A DNA stretch of 64,000 nt from Paracoccaceae bacterium (GTDB lineage: Bacteria > Pseudomonadota > Alphaproteobacteria > Rhodobacterales > Rhodobacteraceae). How positions within the stretch are numbered: position 1 is the stretch's first letter; every line of letters begins with the position of its first letter. The stretch spans positions 1 to 64,000 of the forward strand of contig JALSJM010000005.1 in assembly GCA_026989355.1 (NCBI GenBank). The letters run 5' to 3'. The translations under genes were made by a program, and so were the position numbers. Positions 50,091 through 58,491 of this stretch are shown piece by piece. Under the pieces are notes generated by a model. The model ran no database searches. It had not been told where the DNA came from and was given only the letters and a program-made list of their open reading frames with translations.

Positions 50091-50402
50091 TCAGTAGTTG
50101 CTGGCGCCGGGGATGTTGTTGTTCCCGCCATTATCGCCGTTTCCGCCGTTGTTGCCCCCGCCATCGTTGATGAGGTCGCAGGGCATGCCCTGGGCGTCAT
50201 AGCCGTTTTCACAGCGCGGTGGCTCGCAGGTCTGTGTCTGACTGTTGTAATCATAGCCCCCGGTGCATTTGCCCGTGGGTTCGCCCACCTTGTTGAAGAT
50301 CGGCTCGGCCTGGATCGGCGCCGGCTCGGGGGCGGTCTGCGCACATGCCGCAACGAACGATGCCGTGCCGAGAGCCACCAGAAAACCATGTCTGAAGCGC
50401 AT
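50091..50402 (-). CDS. Small Cys-containing lipoprotein with Asn/Gly tail
   Basis: A 103-residue predicted lipoprotein. MRFRHGFLVALGTASFVAAC gives a lipobox ending VAAC. The mature start AQTAPEPAPIQAEPIFNKV is followed by a four-Cys segment (KCTGGYDYNSQTQTC, EPPRCENGYDAQGMPC) that could form two disulfides. It ends with an Asn/Gly repeat (GGGNNGGNGDNGGNNN). A strong AAGGAGG precedes the ATG at 50402. Its first 39 residues resemble the 44-residue lipoprotein encoded just upstream, so the two are probably duplicates that diverged by gain or loss of the C-terminal part. Confidence 0.8.
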   Translation of the reverse strand: MRFRHGFLVALGTASFVAACAQTAPEPAPIQAEPIFNKVGEPTGKCTGGYDYNSQTQTCEPPRCENGYDAQGMPCDLINDGGGNNGGNGDNGGNNNIPGASNY

Positions 50403-50519
50403 TTTGTCCTCCTTGAAAAGGTGTTTGGTGTTACGCAAGGGAAACATTGCCCGATCCCGCAGCAAAATCCAATGGGAAAATTCCATGCCCGCCCACGGGT
50501 ATCCGCAGAAGGCGGAACG

Positions 50520-50550
50520 AAAAAAGCCGCCTCCGCAACATGCGGCAGGC
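50520..50550 (-). terminator. Rho-independent terminator on minus
   Basis: On minus, GCCTGCCGCA pairs with TGCGGAGGC around a three-base loop with one bulged G and is followed by GGCTTTTTT. It lies about 70 bases past the stop of the 44-residue lipoprotein and would separate it from the 103-residue one. Confidence 0.75.
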
Positions 50551-50618
50551 AGCGCGACGGGCCTTGCGGAACGGCCCGGTGCGGGACGGGCCCGGAAGCC
50601 CGCCCCGAAGATGCGAAG

Positions 50619-50753
50619 TCAGACCTTGTTGTAGGTCGGCTCAGCCGCAACGGGTGCCATTTCCTCCATCGGAGCAGGCTCTTCCTGTTGAGCGCAGGCA
50701 GCCGCGAAAGCGACCAGGCTGAGGGCAGCGATGAACTTGACGGTTTTCGACAT
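50619..50753 (-). CDS. 44-residue lipoprotein
   Basis: A very short gene that standard length cut-offs would miss. The product is MSKTVKFIAALSLVAFAAAC (lipobox AAAC) followed by AQQEEPAPMEEMAPVAAEPT and YNKV. After cleavage only about 25 residues remain, mostly acidic and Pro-rich. AGGAG lies six to ten bases upstream of the ATG and a terminator follows, which supports a real gene. It shares the lipobox, the EPAP element and the ending AEPxxNKV with the 103-residue lipoprotein downstream. The function is unknown. Confidence 0.75.
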   Translation of the reverse strand: MSKTVKFIAALSLVAFAAACAQQEEPAPMEEMAPVAAEPTYNKV

Positions 50754-50958
50754 TTTCTTCTCCTGTCTGCATGGCATTCGCCACAATTCCCCGGCCAGCA
50801 GAGGCTCTCTGCTGGCCCGTTCGAGCCCCCCCTGAGGCAGGCTGGGGCCACGTTAGCCGAAAATGTGATGAAATCATACAGTTGTCCAGTGTGTTCTGGC
50901 GGTTGTGGCGTGCATGCTACATTTTTCCGCCGATCGTTCCCCAGGCATACGAAAAACA

Positions 50959-51429
50959 TCAGAAGCCCTCCCAGTGGCAGCTGCCCTTTCCGGGGCGGTA
51001 GGCCTCGAAATACCGGGTAACTTCGGAATTGGTGACCCCGAACGCAACCGGGCGGCTGGCCAGCGATATGATGATCCGGTCCGGGGGCGGGTCGGCCGCA
51101 GCGATTCGCGGCAGGGCGAAGGTATCGCACAGGTGCTGCATGTCTTCCGCCGCCTGCTCGAAACCCACGTGGCCGGTGGCGCGGTCAATCGCGGGTGCCA
51201 GGAAGCGGAAACGCACCACGCTGCCATCCGGTCCGGGCGGCTCACTCAGCGTTTCGAGCCAGGTTACCGGCTGACCGGAGGGCACGGCAATGACCGGCCC
51301 TGCCCCCCCTTCCTGCCGCTCCCCGGCCCGCGCCGGCATGGCAGCGGGGCCGAAAACCGGCACCGGAGCGGCCAGGATGCCGGCCGCGGCCAGGCACATC
51401 GGCAGGGCTGTGCGAAGGCGCAGGTTCAT
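50959..51429 (-). CDS. Exported hypothetical protein coupled to pccB
   Basis: A 156-residue exported protein: signal peptide [20 protein letters not shown], then a domain with [47 protein letters not shown] and the end GSCHWEGF. The two Cys (LC and SCHW) could form a disulfide. It may correspond to the uncharacterised DUF6497 family; that is from memory and untested. Its ATG overlaps the pccB stop by four bases (ATGA), so it is translated with pccB. A role in propionate metabolism is not implied by the sequence itself. Confidence 0.7.
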   Translation of the reverse strand: MNLRLRTALPMCLAAAGILAAPVPVFGPAAMPARAGERQEGGAGPVIAVPSGQPVTWLETLSEPPGPDGSVVRFRFLAPAIDRATGHVGFEQAAEDMQHLCDTFALPRIAAADPPPDRIIISLASRPVAFGVTNSEVTRYFEAYRPGKGSCHWEGF

Positions 51430-52958
51430 AGCGGGATGTTGTCGTGCTTCTTCCAGGGGTTCTGCAACTGCTTGCCCCGCAGGCTGGCAAAGGCGCGGCA
51501 GACGCGCTTGCGGGTTGATCCGGGCATGATCACCTCGTCGATGAACCCCTTTTCGGCCGCCACGAAGGGATTGGCGAAGCGCTTTTCGTATTCGGCCGTG
51601 CGCGCGGCGATCCTGTCGGCATCGCCAAGCTCCTTGCGGTAGAGAATTTCCACCGCCCCCTTGGCGCCCATGACCGCGATCTCGGCCGTGGGCCAGGCAT
51701 AGTTGAAATCGCCCCGCAGGTGTTTCGAGGCCATCACGTCATAGGCACCGCCATAGGCCTTGCGGGTGATCACCGTAACCTTGGGCACGGTGGCCTCGCC
51801 ATAGGCGAACAGCAGTTTCGCCCCGTGCCTGATGACGCCGCCGTATTCCTGGGCGGTGCCGGGCAGGAAGCCGGGCACATCGACGAAGGTGAGGACCGGG
51901 ATATCGAAGGCATCGCAGAAGCGCACGAAGCGTGCCGCCTTGCGCGAACTGTCGATGTCCAGCACCCCGGCCAGCACCATCGGCTGGTTGGCCACCACCC
52001 CCACCGTGCGCCCCTCCAGCCGGATGAAACCGATGACGATGTTCCTGGCGAATTCGGCCTGGATTTCGAAGAAGTCGCCCTCGTCGGCCACCTTCAGGAT
52101 CAGCTCCTTCATGTCGTAGGGCTGGTTGGGGTTGTCGGGCACAAGGGTATTGAGGGCGGGCTCGATGCGTTCGGGATCGTCGAAGAAGGGGCGCTGCGGC
52201 ACCCTGGAGCGGTTGCTCAGCGGCAGGAAATCGAACAGCCGGCGGATCTCCAGCAGCGCCTCGATATCGTTTTCGAAGGCCCCGTCGGCCACGCCGGATT
52301 TCTTCGTGTGGGTGCCGGCGCCGCCCAGTTCCTCGGCCGACACCTCTTCGTTGGTAACGGTTTTCACCACATCGGGGCCGGTAACGAACATGTAGCTCGT
52401 ATCCTTCACCATGAAGATGAAATCGGTGATCGCCGGGCTGTAAACCGCCCCGCCCGCGCAAGGCCCCATGACCAGGCTGATCTGCGGCACCACGCCCGAG
52501 GCCATGATGTTGCGCTGAAACACCTCGGCATAGCCTGCAAGGCTGGCCACGCCCTCCTGGATGCGGGCGCCGCCGCTGTCATTGATGCCGATCACCGGTG
52601 CGCCGTTCTGCATCGCCATGTCCATGATCTTGCAGATCTTCTGCGCATGGGTTTCCGAAAGCGAGCCGCCAAATACCGTGAAGTCCTGGCTGAAAACATA
52701 GACCTGGCGGCCGTTGATCGTGCCCCACCCGGTCACCACACCATCGCCGGCGGGGCGATCTTTTTCCATGCCGAAATCGATACAGCGATGCGCCACGAAC
52801 ATGTCGAATTCCTCGAAGCTGCCCTCGTCAAGCAGCAGATCGAGGCGCTCGCGCGCCGTCAGCTTGCCCCTGGCATGCTGGACCTCGATGCGCCGTGCGC
52901 CACCGCCCATCCGCGCCGCCGCCCGCCGCCGCTCCAGTTCATCAAGAATTTCCTGCAT
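51426..52958 (-). CDS. pccB: Propionyl-CoA carboxylase beta subunit
   Basis: A 510-residue carboxyltransferase subunit that transfers CO2 from biotin to propionyl-CoA. The N-terminal crotonase-like half has [13 protein letters not shown] and [17 protein letters not shown]. The C-terminal half has [17 protein letters not shown] and [20 protein letters not shown]. The end ..HDNIPL is the usual family terminus. GGGGAGG lies five bases before the ATG at 52958. TTGCAAA-type repeats in the upstream gap fit control by the PccR regulator encoded nearby. Confidence 0.96.
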   Translation of the reverse strand: MQEILDELERRRAAARMGGGARRIEVQHARGKLTARERLDLLLDEGSFEEFDMFVAHRCIDFGMEKDRPAGDGVVTGWGTINGRQVYVFSQDFTVFGGSLSETHAQKICKIMDMAMQNGAPVIGINDSGGARIQEGVASLAGYAEVFQRNIMASGVVPQISLVMGPCAGGAVYSPAITDFIFMVKDTSYMFVTGPDVVKTVTNEEVSAEELGGAGTHTKKSGVADGAFENDIEALLEIRRLFDFLPLSNRSRVPQRPFFDDPERIEPALNTLVPDNPNQPYDMKELILKVADEGDFFEIQAEFARNIVIGFIRLEGRTVGVVANQPMVLAGVLDIDSSRKAARFVRFCDAFDIPVLTFVDVPGFLPGTAQEYGGVIRHGAKLLFAYGEATVPKVTVITRKAYGGAYDVMASKHLRGDFNYAWPTAEIAVMGAKGAVEILYRKELGDADRIAARTAEYEKRFANPFVAAEKGFIDEVIMPGSTRKRVCRAFASLRGKQLQNPWKKHDNIPL

Positions 52959-53025
52959 GAAACCTCCCCGGCTGAGCTTCAAGCCTAGCGCCGCAAGGCG
53001 CGGGAGAAAAGGATTTTCCCGTTAA

Positions 53026-53075
53026 TTTGCAAATTATTGCAAAGTTTGATCTGGTAAATTGCAATACCGCAAATT
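53026..53075. promoter_or_regulatory. TTTGCAAA-type repeats: candidate PccR operator
   Basis: TTTGCAAA (53026-53033), ATTGCAAA (53036-53043), ATTGCAAT (53058-53065) and CCGCAAAT (53067-53074) lie in the AT-rich gap between pccB and the MFS gene. The R. sphaeroides PccR motif, as I recall it, is TTTGCAAA-N4-TTTGCAAA. Spacing here is two and one bases, so the arrangement differs. The site is 68-117 bases upstream of the pccB start. Confidence 0.6.
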
Positions 53076-53196
53076 TCCGGTGGCGTATCCCCGGAACATG
53101 CAGCCGCAACCGGCGCACAGGAGCTGTGCGGAAATGCAGTATCCGATCATGCTGCAAATGATTGACGCCGTCAATCACACGGGATACTTCCGGATC

Positions 53197-54426
53197 ATGG
53201 ACCCCCACCACGCCGCGCGTTTCCTTGACCGCACCACCCCGCCCCATATCGCCACCCTGATCCTGCTTTCCGGGCTGGCCGCGCTTGTCATGAACATGTT
53301 CCTGCCCTCGCTGCCGGCGATGACCCGGCATTTCGGCACCGATTACCGCACCATGCAGCTTTCGGTGGCGCTCTACCTGGCCGTCAGCGGCGCCCTGCAA
53401 CTGGTGATCGGCCCGCTGTCCGACCGCTTCGGGCGCCGCCCCGTGCTTCTGGGCGCGCTCGGGCTGTTCCTGCTGGCCACGCTCGGCTGCCTGCTGGCGC
53501 CCAATGTGGAGCTGTTCCTGCTTTTCCGCATGCTGCAGGCGGTGGTGGCGGCGGGCATGGTGCTGTCGCGCGCCATCGTACGCGACATGGTGCCGATGAA
53601 CGAAGCCGCCTCGATGATCGGTTATGTCACCATGGGCATGGCGGTGGCGCCGATGATCGGCCCTTTCTTCGGCGGGCTGCTCGATACCGCCTTCGGCTGG
53701 CAGGCGAATTTCTGGCTGATGCTGGTGCTTGGCGCGTTGCTGCTGTGGCTTGTCTGGCACGATCTCGGCGAAACCGCCCGCCACCACAACACCAGCTTCG
53801 CGGCCCAGTTCCGCCAGTATCCCGCGCTTCTGGGCTCCCGCCGGTTCTGGGGATACTGCCTGTCGGCCGCCTTTGCCGCGGGCGCCTTCTTTGCCTATCT
53901 CGGCGGTGCACCCTGGGTGGGAAAGGAGCTGTTCGGCATGAACGCCGTCGAACTCGGCATTTCCTTTGGAGTGGTATCGCTTGGCTACATGCTCGGCAAC
54001 TATCTGTCGGGGCGCCATTCGGTGCGCTTCGGCGTCAACCGGATGGTGCTGTGGGGCGCGCTGATCTCGGCCGGGGGCACGGGGCTTTTGCTGCTGCTGT
54101 TCGAACTGGGTCTGGGCACGGCAGCGCTGTTCTTCCTGTCCATGTTCTTCGTGGGGCTGGGCAACGGCATGGCCCTGCCCAATGCCAATGCCGGCATGCT
54201 GAGCGTGCGCCCCGAACTGGCCGGCTCGGCCTCGGGGCTGGGCGGCGCGATCATGATCGGCGGCGGGGCCGCACTTTCGGCCCTTGCCGGCAGCCGGCTT
54301 GGCCCCGGCACCGGGCCGTTTCCGCTTTTGTGGATCATGTTCACCAGTGCGCTTCTGGGAATGGTATCGATCCTTTACGTGATCCGCCGCGAACGTCGGT
54401 TGGCCCTGCGGGGTGAACTTCCCTGA
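53197..54426 (+). CDS. MFS drug-efflux transporter (Bcr/CflA family)
   Basis: A 409-residue transporter with twelve predicted helices. The MFS motif A reads GPLSDRFGRRPVLLGALG between helices 2 and 3. Motif C-like sequence is at VTMGMAVAPMIGPFFGGLL in helix 5. Related proteins export bicyclomycin, chloramphenicol and similar compounds, but the substrate is unknown. The ATG at 53197 is closest to the first helix. The open frame starts at 53059, and the leader contains several other ATGs with no clear ribosome site. It reads divergently from pccB and toward pccR. Confidence 0.85.
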   Translation: MDPHHAARFLDRTTPPHIATLILLSGLAALVMNMFLPSLPAMTRHFGTDYRTMQLSVALYLAVSGALQLVIGPLSDRFGRRPVLLGALGLFLLATLGCLLAPNVELFLLFRMLQAVVAAGMVLSRAIVRDMVPMNEAASMIGYVTMGMAVAPMIGPFFGGLLDTAFGWQANFWLMLVLGALLLWLVWHDLGETARHHNTSFAAQFRQYPALLGSRRFWGYCLSAAFAAGAFFAYLGGAPWVGKELFGMNAVELGISFGVVSLGYMLGNYLSGRHSVRFGVNRMVLWGALISAGGTGLLLLLFELGLGTAALFFLSMFFVGLGNGMALPNANAGMLSVRPELAGSASGLGGAIMIGGGAALSALAGSRLGPGTGPFPLLWIMFTSALLGMVSILYVIRRERRLALRGELP

Positions 54427-54548
54427 CACGAACGCCTTCTGCCCTGCCTTCTGCCCCCCCTGCCGCCTGCTCTCTTGCTCCGCCGCCTTGCAAGGGATAC
54501 CAGTGCCGCAAGCCGATCTGCAAACCAGCCCCGCAAGCGAGGCCGCCC

Positions 54549-55967
54549 ATGCCCAGCCAGAAACTTTACGCCGGTGCCAGGCTGCGCGAACTGCGCACCC
54601 GCCTCGGACTGACGCAGAAGGCCTTTGCCCGGAAGCTCGGCGTCAGCCTGCCCTATCTGAACCAGATGGAAAACAACAACCGCCCCGTCTCGACCACCGT
54701 ATTGCTGGGGCTGGCGCAGGAATTCGGCTTTGACGTGACCGAGCTTTCCAGCGGCGACACCGGCCGCCTGGTCAGCGACATGCGCGAGGCGCTGGCCGAT
54801 CCGGTATTCAATGATACGGCTCCGCCGCTGGCCGACCTGCGCCTTGCCGCCTCGAACGCCCCGGCGCTGGCGCGCGCCTTTCTCGACCTGCACCGCGCCT
54901 ATCGCCAGACCCACGAGCGCCTTGCCTCGCTCGACGAAGCCCTCGGGCGCGAGGATGCCCGCATCCAGCCCAGCCCCTGGGAAGAGGTGCGCGACTTCTT
55001 CCACTACTGCGACAACTACATCGATCCGATCGACCGTGCCGCCGAGCATTTCGCCTGCCCCGGCGGGGCATCCGGCGAACCCTCTGCCCTGCGTGACGTG
55101 GAAGCCGCGGCGCGAGCCGTCCTTGTCGAATCCGGGATCACGCTGGAAGAAACCGACAGCCCCCTGCTGCGCCGGTTCGATCCGCAGGCCGGACGGCTGG
55201 TGCTTTCGACCCGCAGCGATCCTTCCACCCGCCGCTTCCAGCTGCTGCACCAGCTGGCACTGCTGAAACAGACGGCATTGCTTGAGGCCACGCTCGACCT
55301 GGCCCGTTTCGCCACCCCCGAGGCCCGCGCCATTGCCCGGGTGGGACTGGCCAACTATTTCGCCGGTGCGGCACTGATGCCCTATCGCCCCTTCCTTGAG
55401 GCCGCACGCGAATGCCGCCATGATCTTGAGCTTCTGGCCACTCGCTTCGGCGCTTCGATCGAACAGGTGGCCCACCGCCTTTCCACCCTGCAGCGGCCAG
55501 GGCTGAAGGGGATTCCGTTCTTCTTCGTGCGGGTCGATCAGGCCGGCACCATCACCAAGCGCCATTCGGCCACCCGCCTGCAGTTTGCCCGTTTCGGCGG
55601 CGCCTGCCCCCTGTGGAACGTGCATCGCGCCTTCGAAACGCCCGGGCGCTTCCTGCGCCAGCTGGCCGAAACCCCCGACGGGGTGCGCTATTTCTGCCTG
55701 GCGCGCGATGTCTCGAAACCCGGGGGGGCCTTCAAGGCTCCGGTGCGCCGCTTCGCCATCGGCCTTGGCTGCGAGGTCAGGCACGCGGGCGATATTGTCT
55801 ATGCCGACGGGCTTGACACCACCGCCGGCCCTTTCGATCCCATCGGCATTTCCTGTCGCATCTGCGAGCGCCACGACTGCCATCAGCGCTCGATCCCGCC
55901 GCTCGAACGCAAGCTCGGCATCGATCCGCACAAACGCGGTCTGCTGCCCTATGAGGTGGACAACTGA
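54549..55967 (+). CDS. pccR: Short-chain fatty acyl-CoA regulator PccR (ScfR family)
   Basis: A 472-residue regulator. An N-terminal XRE-type helix-turn-helix (LRTRLGLTQKAFARKLGVSL, PYLNQMENNNRPVS) is followed by a region related to the IrrE/ImmA peptidase fold. Its HExxH motif is degraded to LLHQLALLK, which argues against protease activity. A C-terminal Cys cluster (GISCRICERHDCHQRSIPP) follows. In R. sphaeroides the homologue activates propionyl-CoA carboxylase genes and senses a CoA intermediate. Length agrees with ScfR proteins. Its position near pccB supports the assignment. Confidence 0.9.
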   Translation: MPSQKLYAGARLRELRTRLGLTQKAFARKLGVSLPYLNQMENNNRPVSTTVLLGLAQEFGFDVTELSSGDTGRLVSDMREALADPVFNDTAPPLADLRLAASNAPALARAFLDLHRAYRQTHERLASLDEALGREDARIQPSPWEEVRDFFHYCDNYIDPIDRAAEHFACPGGASGEPSALRDVEAAARAVLVESGITLEETDSPLLRRFDPQAGRLVLSTRSDPSTRRFQLLHQLALLKQTALLEATLDLARFATPEARAIARVGLANYFAGAALMPYRPFLEAARECRHDLELLATRFGASIEQVAHRLSTLQRPGLKGIPFFFVRVDQAGTITKRHSATRLQFARFGGACPLWNVHRAFETPGRFLRQLAETPDGVRYFCLARDVSKPGGAFKAPVRRFAIGLGCEVRHAGDIVYADGLDTTAGPFDPIGISCRICERHDCHQRSIPPLERKLGIDPHKRGLLPYEVDN

Positions 55968-56028
55968 GATCGAAACGGGTTTACCCGATGCCGTGCCCGG
56001 CCTAGCCTGTCCGCAAGGGAGGAACGAC

Positions 56029-56532
56029 ATGGAACTCACCGGCAGCCAGATCATCGCCGCCGATTGCGAAACCGTCTGGAAACACCTGAACGATCCCGAC
56101 ACGCTGAAGGCCAGCATCCCCGGCTGCACCGAGATGACAGGCAACGCCGGGGAGGGCTTCGAGGCGGTCGTCCGGCAGAAGATCGGCCCGGTCAAGGCCA
56201 CATTCCGGGGGCAGATCGCGCTTTCGAACGTGGTGCCGGGCAGGAGCTATACCATCACCGGCGAAGGCAAGGGCGGGGTTGCCGGCTTTGCCAGGGGCGG
56301 CGCCGATGTAACGCTGAACCCGGTGCCCGAGGGCTGCGAACTTTCCTACACGGTAAACGCCAGGGTCGGCGGCAAGCTGGCCCAGCTTGGCAACCGGCTG
56401 ATCCAGGGTTTCGCGCGCAAGATGGCCGATACCTTCTTCGAGAATTTCCGCCGGCAGGTGGAAGACGGCGAAGGATCCGGCAAGGCAGACGCGGGGGAAG
56501 ACAACGCCACCCAGGAAAGGGAAAAACCATGA
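56029..56532 (+). CDS. CoxG-like SRPBCC protein
   Basis: A 167-residue protein of the CO-dehydrogenase subunit G family. The SRPBCC/START fold reads ELTGSQIIAADCETVWKHLN, LKASIPGCTEM, VKATFRGQIALSNV and GGKLAQLGNRLIQGFARKMA. In CO oxidisers CoxG helps recruit CO dehydrogenase to the membrane, but no coxL, coxM or coxS is present in this window. It may serve another molybdenum hydroxylase encoded elsewhere. AAGGGAGGA precedes the ATG. Its last four bases overlap the next gene. Confidence 0.82.
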   Translation: MELTGSQIIAADCETVWKHLNDPDTLKASIPGCTEMTGNAGEGFEAVVRQKIGPVKATFRGQIALSNVVPGRSYTITGEGKGGVAGFARGGADVTLNPVPEGCELSYTVNARVGGKLAQLGNRLIQGFARKMADTFFENFRRQVEDGEGSGKADAGEDNATQEREKP

Positions 56533-57146
56533 AATCCAGACTGCCGGGCGCCCTTCTTTCGCTGGTGCTGGCCGCCCTGCCGGCGGCCGCGCATGCCGAT
56601 GAAACCGGCCCCGTGATGACGATCCGCCTGTTCGACACCATCGCCACCTGGCCCTTGCCGCCCTGGGCCACCGGACCGGCAGATGCAGCCAGATCGGAAA
56701 CCTACCGCACCCGGCAGAAGACACGCCACGGAACCGAGGTGTTCCTGCTGGAGCTCATCCCACCGGGCGAAAGTTTCAACAGCTGGAGCCAGCTCCAGGC
56801 GATCGCGGCCGAACGGCCGCTTGCGGCACCGCTGACAGCCCATGTGTCGGGGATTTTTGCCGATTTCAAGGCCGCCTGCATCCCGGCACCGACGCTCAAG
56901 CCGCTGTTCATATCGCCCGAGCACGTGATGATTCTCGTCTCCTGCCCTGCCTATCGCAACAATCCCGAACAGGGCGAAATGATGTTCATGTCGCTGCGCC
57001 GGCACGACAGGACCCTGGTCAGACTGTATTACCACAAGCGCGGACCGGCCTTCCGAACGGACAATCCCGCGGAGTTTCCGCTGAGCGCGAACGAGGTGGA
57101 CCGGCTGATCGAGCAGCACGCATTTTTCAGGCTGGGTTCGCCCTGA
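56529..57146 (+). CDS. Exported hypothetical protein coupled to the CoxG-like gene
   Basis: A 205-residue protein with a signal peptide (MKSRLPGALLSLVLAALPAA, then AHADE). The rest contains TRQKTRHGTEVFLLELIPPG, CIPAPTLKPLFISPEHVMIL and VSCPAYRNNPEQGEMMFMSL. Two Cys may pair. I recognise no family. The ATGA overlap with the CoxG-like gene makes cotranslation likely. It is convergent with the DUF465 gene. Confidence 0.7.
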   Translation: MKSRLPGALLSLVLAALPAAAHADETGPVMTIRLFDTIATWPLPPWATGPADAARSETYRTRQKTRHGTEVFLLELIPPGESFNSWSQLQAIAAERPLAAPLTAHVSGIFADFKAACIPAPTLKPLFISPEHVMILVSCPAYRNNPEQGEMMFMSLRRHDRTLVRLYYHKRGPAFRTDNPAEFPLSANEVDRLIEQHAFFRLGSP

Positions 57147-57215
57147 AGGGGCCGGCCTTCCGAAACGGCCCGCGCATGCCATCCCTGTTCCCTGCCCGCC
57201 GCAGCGGCGCGGCCT

Positions 57216-57470
57216 TCAGGGCCCGGCTGCCGCTTCCTTCAGAATCATGGCGAAGATCTCGTCCTTCAGCGCCAGACGTTTCTTGCGCATTCCGGCCATG
57301 TGAAGATCGTCGGTCGGTGCCACATTGGTTTCGGCGCGGTGAATTTCGCGGTTGACCTCGTGATACGCGTCAAGCAGCCGCGCGAAATGGGCATTTTTCC
57401 CTTTCAGATCGCGGATCCGCTCCACATGTTCCGGGAATTCCTCGTGGATCTCGTGTGGCGTGTTCGACAT
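57216..57470 (-). CDS. DUF465 (YdcH-like) protein
   Basis: An 84-residue helical protein of the DUF465/YdcH family: HEIHEEFPEHVERIRDLKGK, NAHFARLLDAYHEVNREIHR, then MRKKRLALKDEIFAMI. It is all alpha, likely a short antiparallel coiled coil. The function is unknown across the family. The ATG at 57470 is followed at once by the conserved region. It stands alone between convergent and same-strand neighbours. Confidence 0.85.
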   Translation of the reverse strand: MSNTPHEIHEEFPEHVERIRDLKGKNAHFARLLDAYHEVNREIHRAETNVAPTDDLHMAGMRKKRLALKDEIFAMILKEAAAGP

Positions 57471-57607
57471 GCGCTTCTCCTTCCGTATTCCGGCTCTTCC
57501 GGCAGAAGGCTAGCGCCCCCCGCTCCGCCCCGCATTGACACGGATCATGCAGCACCGAGGCAGTGCGGGGCGCGGGGCGGGGCGCGGAAGGAAGGCGCCC
57601 CTTCCGC

Positions 57608-58342
57608 CTATTCCTTCAGAAGATAGCGGCGATTGAGGGGTTGCAGCGGACGGGCGTTACCGTCATGCAGTTCGCGAAAACGGGCGATCGCCCCGTCGGA
57701 AACCCGGATCGGATCCTGCATGACGCTCCATGAAACGATCTCCGAGCAGGGCGGCGTGGTCAGCGAGCCCTGATAGCGGAAATCGCTCTTGTCGTCGGGC
57801 AGAAGATCCCGCGCCGCAGCAGCACCCAGTTCGGCTTCGCCTTCTGCCGCCGGCGCTTTTTCCATGATCCGGTCGAACAGGGCATTGGCGCCACCCCCTT
57901 CGATCATCACGCCGATCACCCCCAGGGTGCCGTCATCGGCCTGATGCACGAAATGCACTTCCATCGGGCTGCGCCGGCCGTTGATCGCGTGTTCGGAAGG
58001 CGCGTGAAAGTGAAACTGCAACAGCCTGTAATCCCTGCCGGCAATACTGACATGGCCGGCATCGGGCGCCTCTACCTAGATCGTGTGCCCGTTGTTGATC
58101 ACCTTCCATTCTGCCGGTTTCCAGTGAATTTCCACATCTTCAAGCGCCGCATCGACCGCCCCGGCGATATCCACCGGCGACTGCTGCGTGCCGTTCTTGC
58201 AGGCCGCGAATTCGGGCGAAAGATCGCCCCAGGATCCGGGTCCGGTCTCGCCTTCATAGCTCCATTCCGCAGCCGCAAGTGGAGAACCCGAAGAAAGACC
58301 GACCGCAAGGGGGATTGCTGCCAGTAAGCCGAAGGTCTTCAT
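57608..58342 (-). pseudogene. Alpha-carbonic anhydrase with an in-frame TAG
   Basis: Both halves of a periplasmic alpha-carbonic anhydrase are in one reading frame, split by TAG at 58078-58076 (codon 89). The first part has a signal peptide (MKTFGLLAAIPLAVGLSSGS) and EFAACKNGTQQSPVDI, and ends KVINNGHTI. After the TAG come VEAPDAGHVSIAGRDYRLL and QFHFHAPSEH, with the zinc ligands His111, His113 and His130 (MEVHFVH), then LTTPPCSE. Family members have Gln or similar after NGHT(I/V), so one C-to-T change (CAG to TAG) explains the stop. The rest, about 244 codons in all, is undamaged. It could be a recent pseudogene, an amber-read codon or a sequencing error. Confidence 0.85.
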
Positions 58343-58491
58343 TTCCGTCATCTCCTTGTCATTCGGTTTCCTGCCCGAAAGAAACAATGTCGCGACACCG
58401 CCCTCCGGGCAGGATCCTGCATCTGCCTCCTGCGGGAAAAATGCAAGCCGAACGGGCAGAAGCCCCGCGCACCGGCAACTTCCCGCCCGGC

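Noticed and set aside
57140-57223. Inverted repeat GCCCTGAAGG/CCTTCAGGGC as a large hairpin
   Set aside because: The arms coincide with the two convergent stop regions and enclose more than 60 bases; it is probably a coincidence of similar gene ends.
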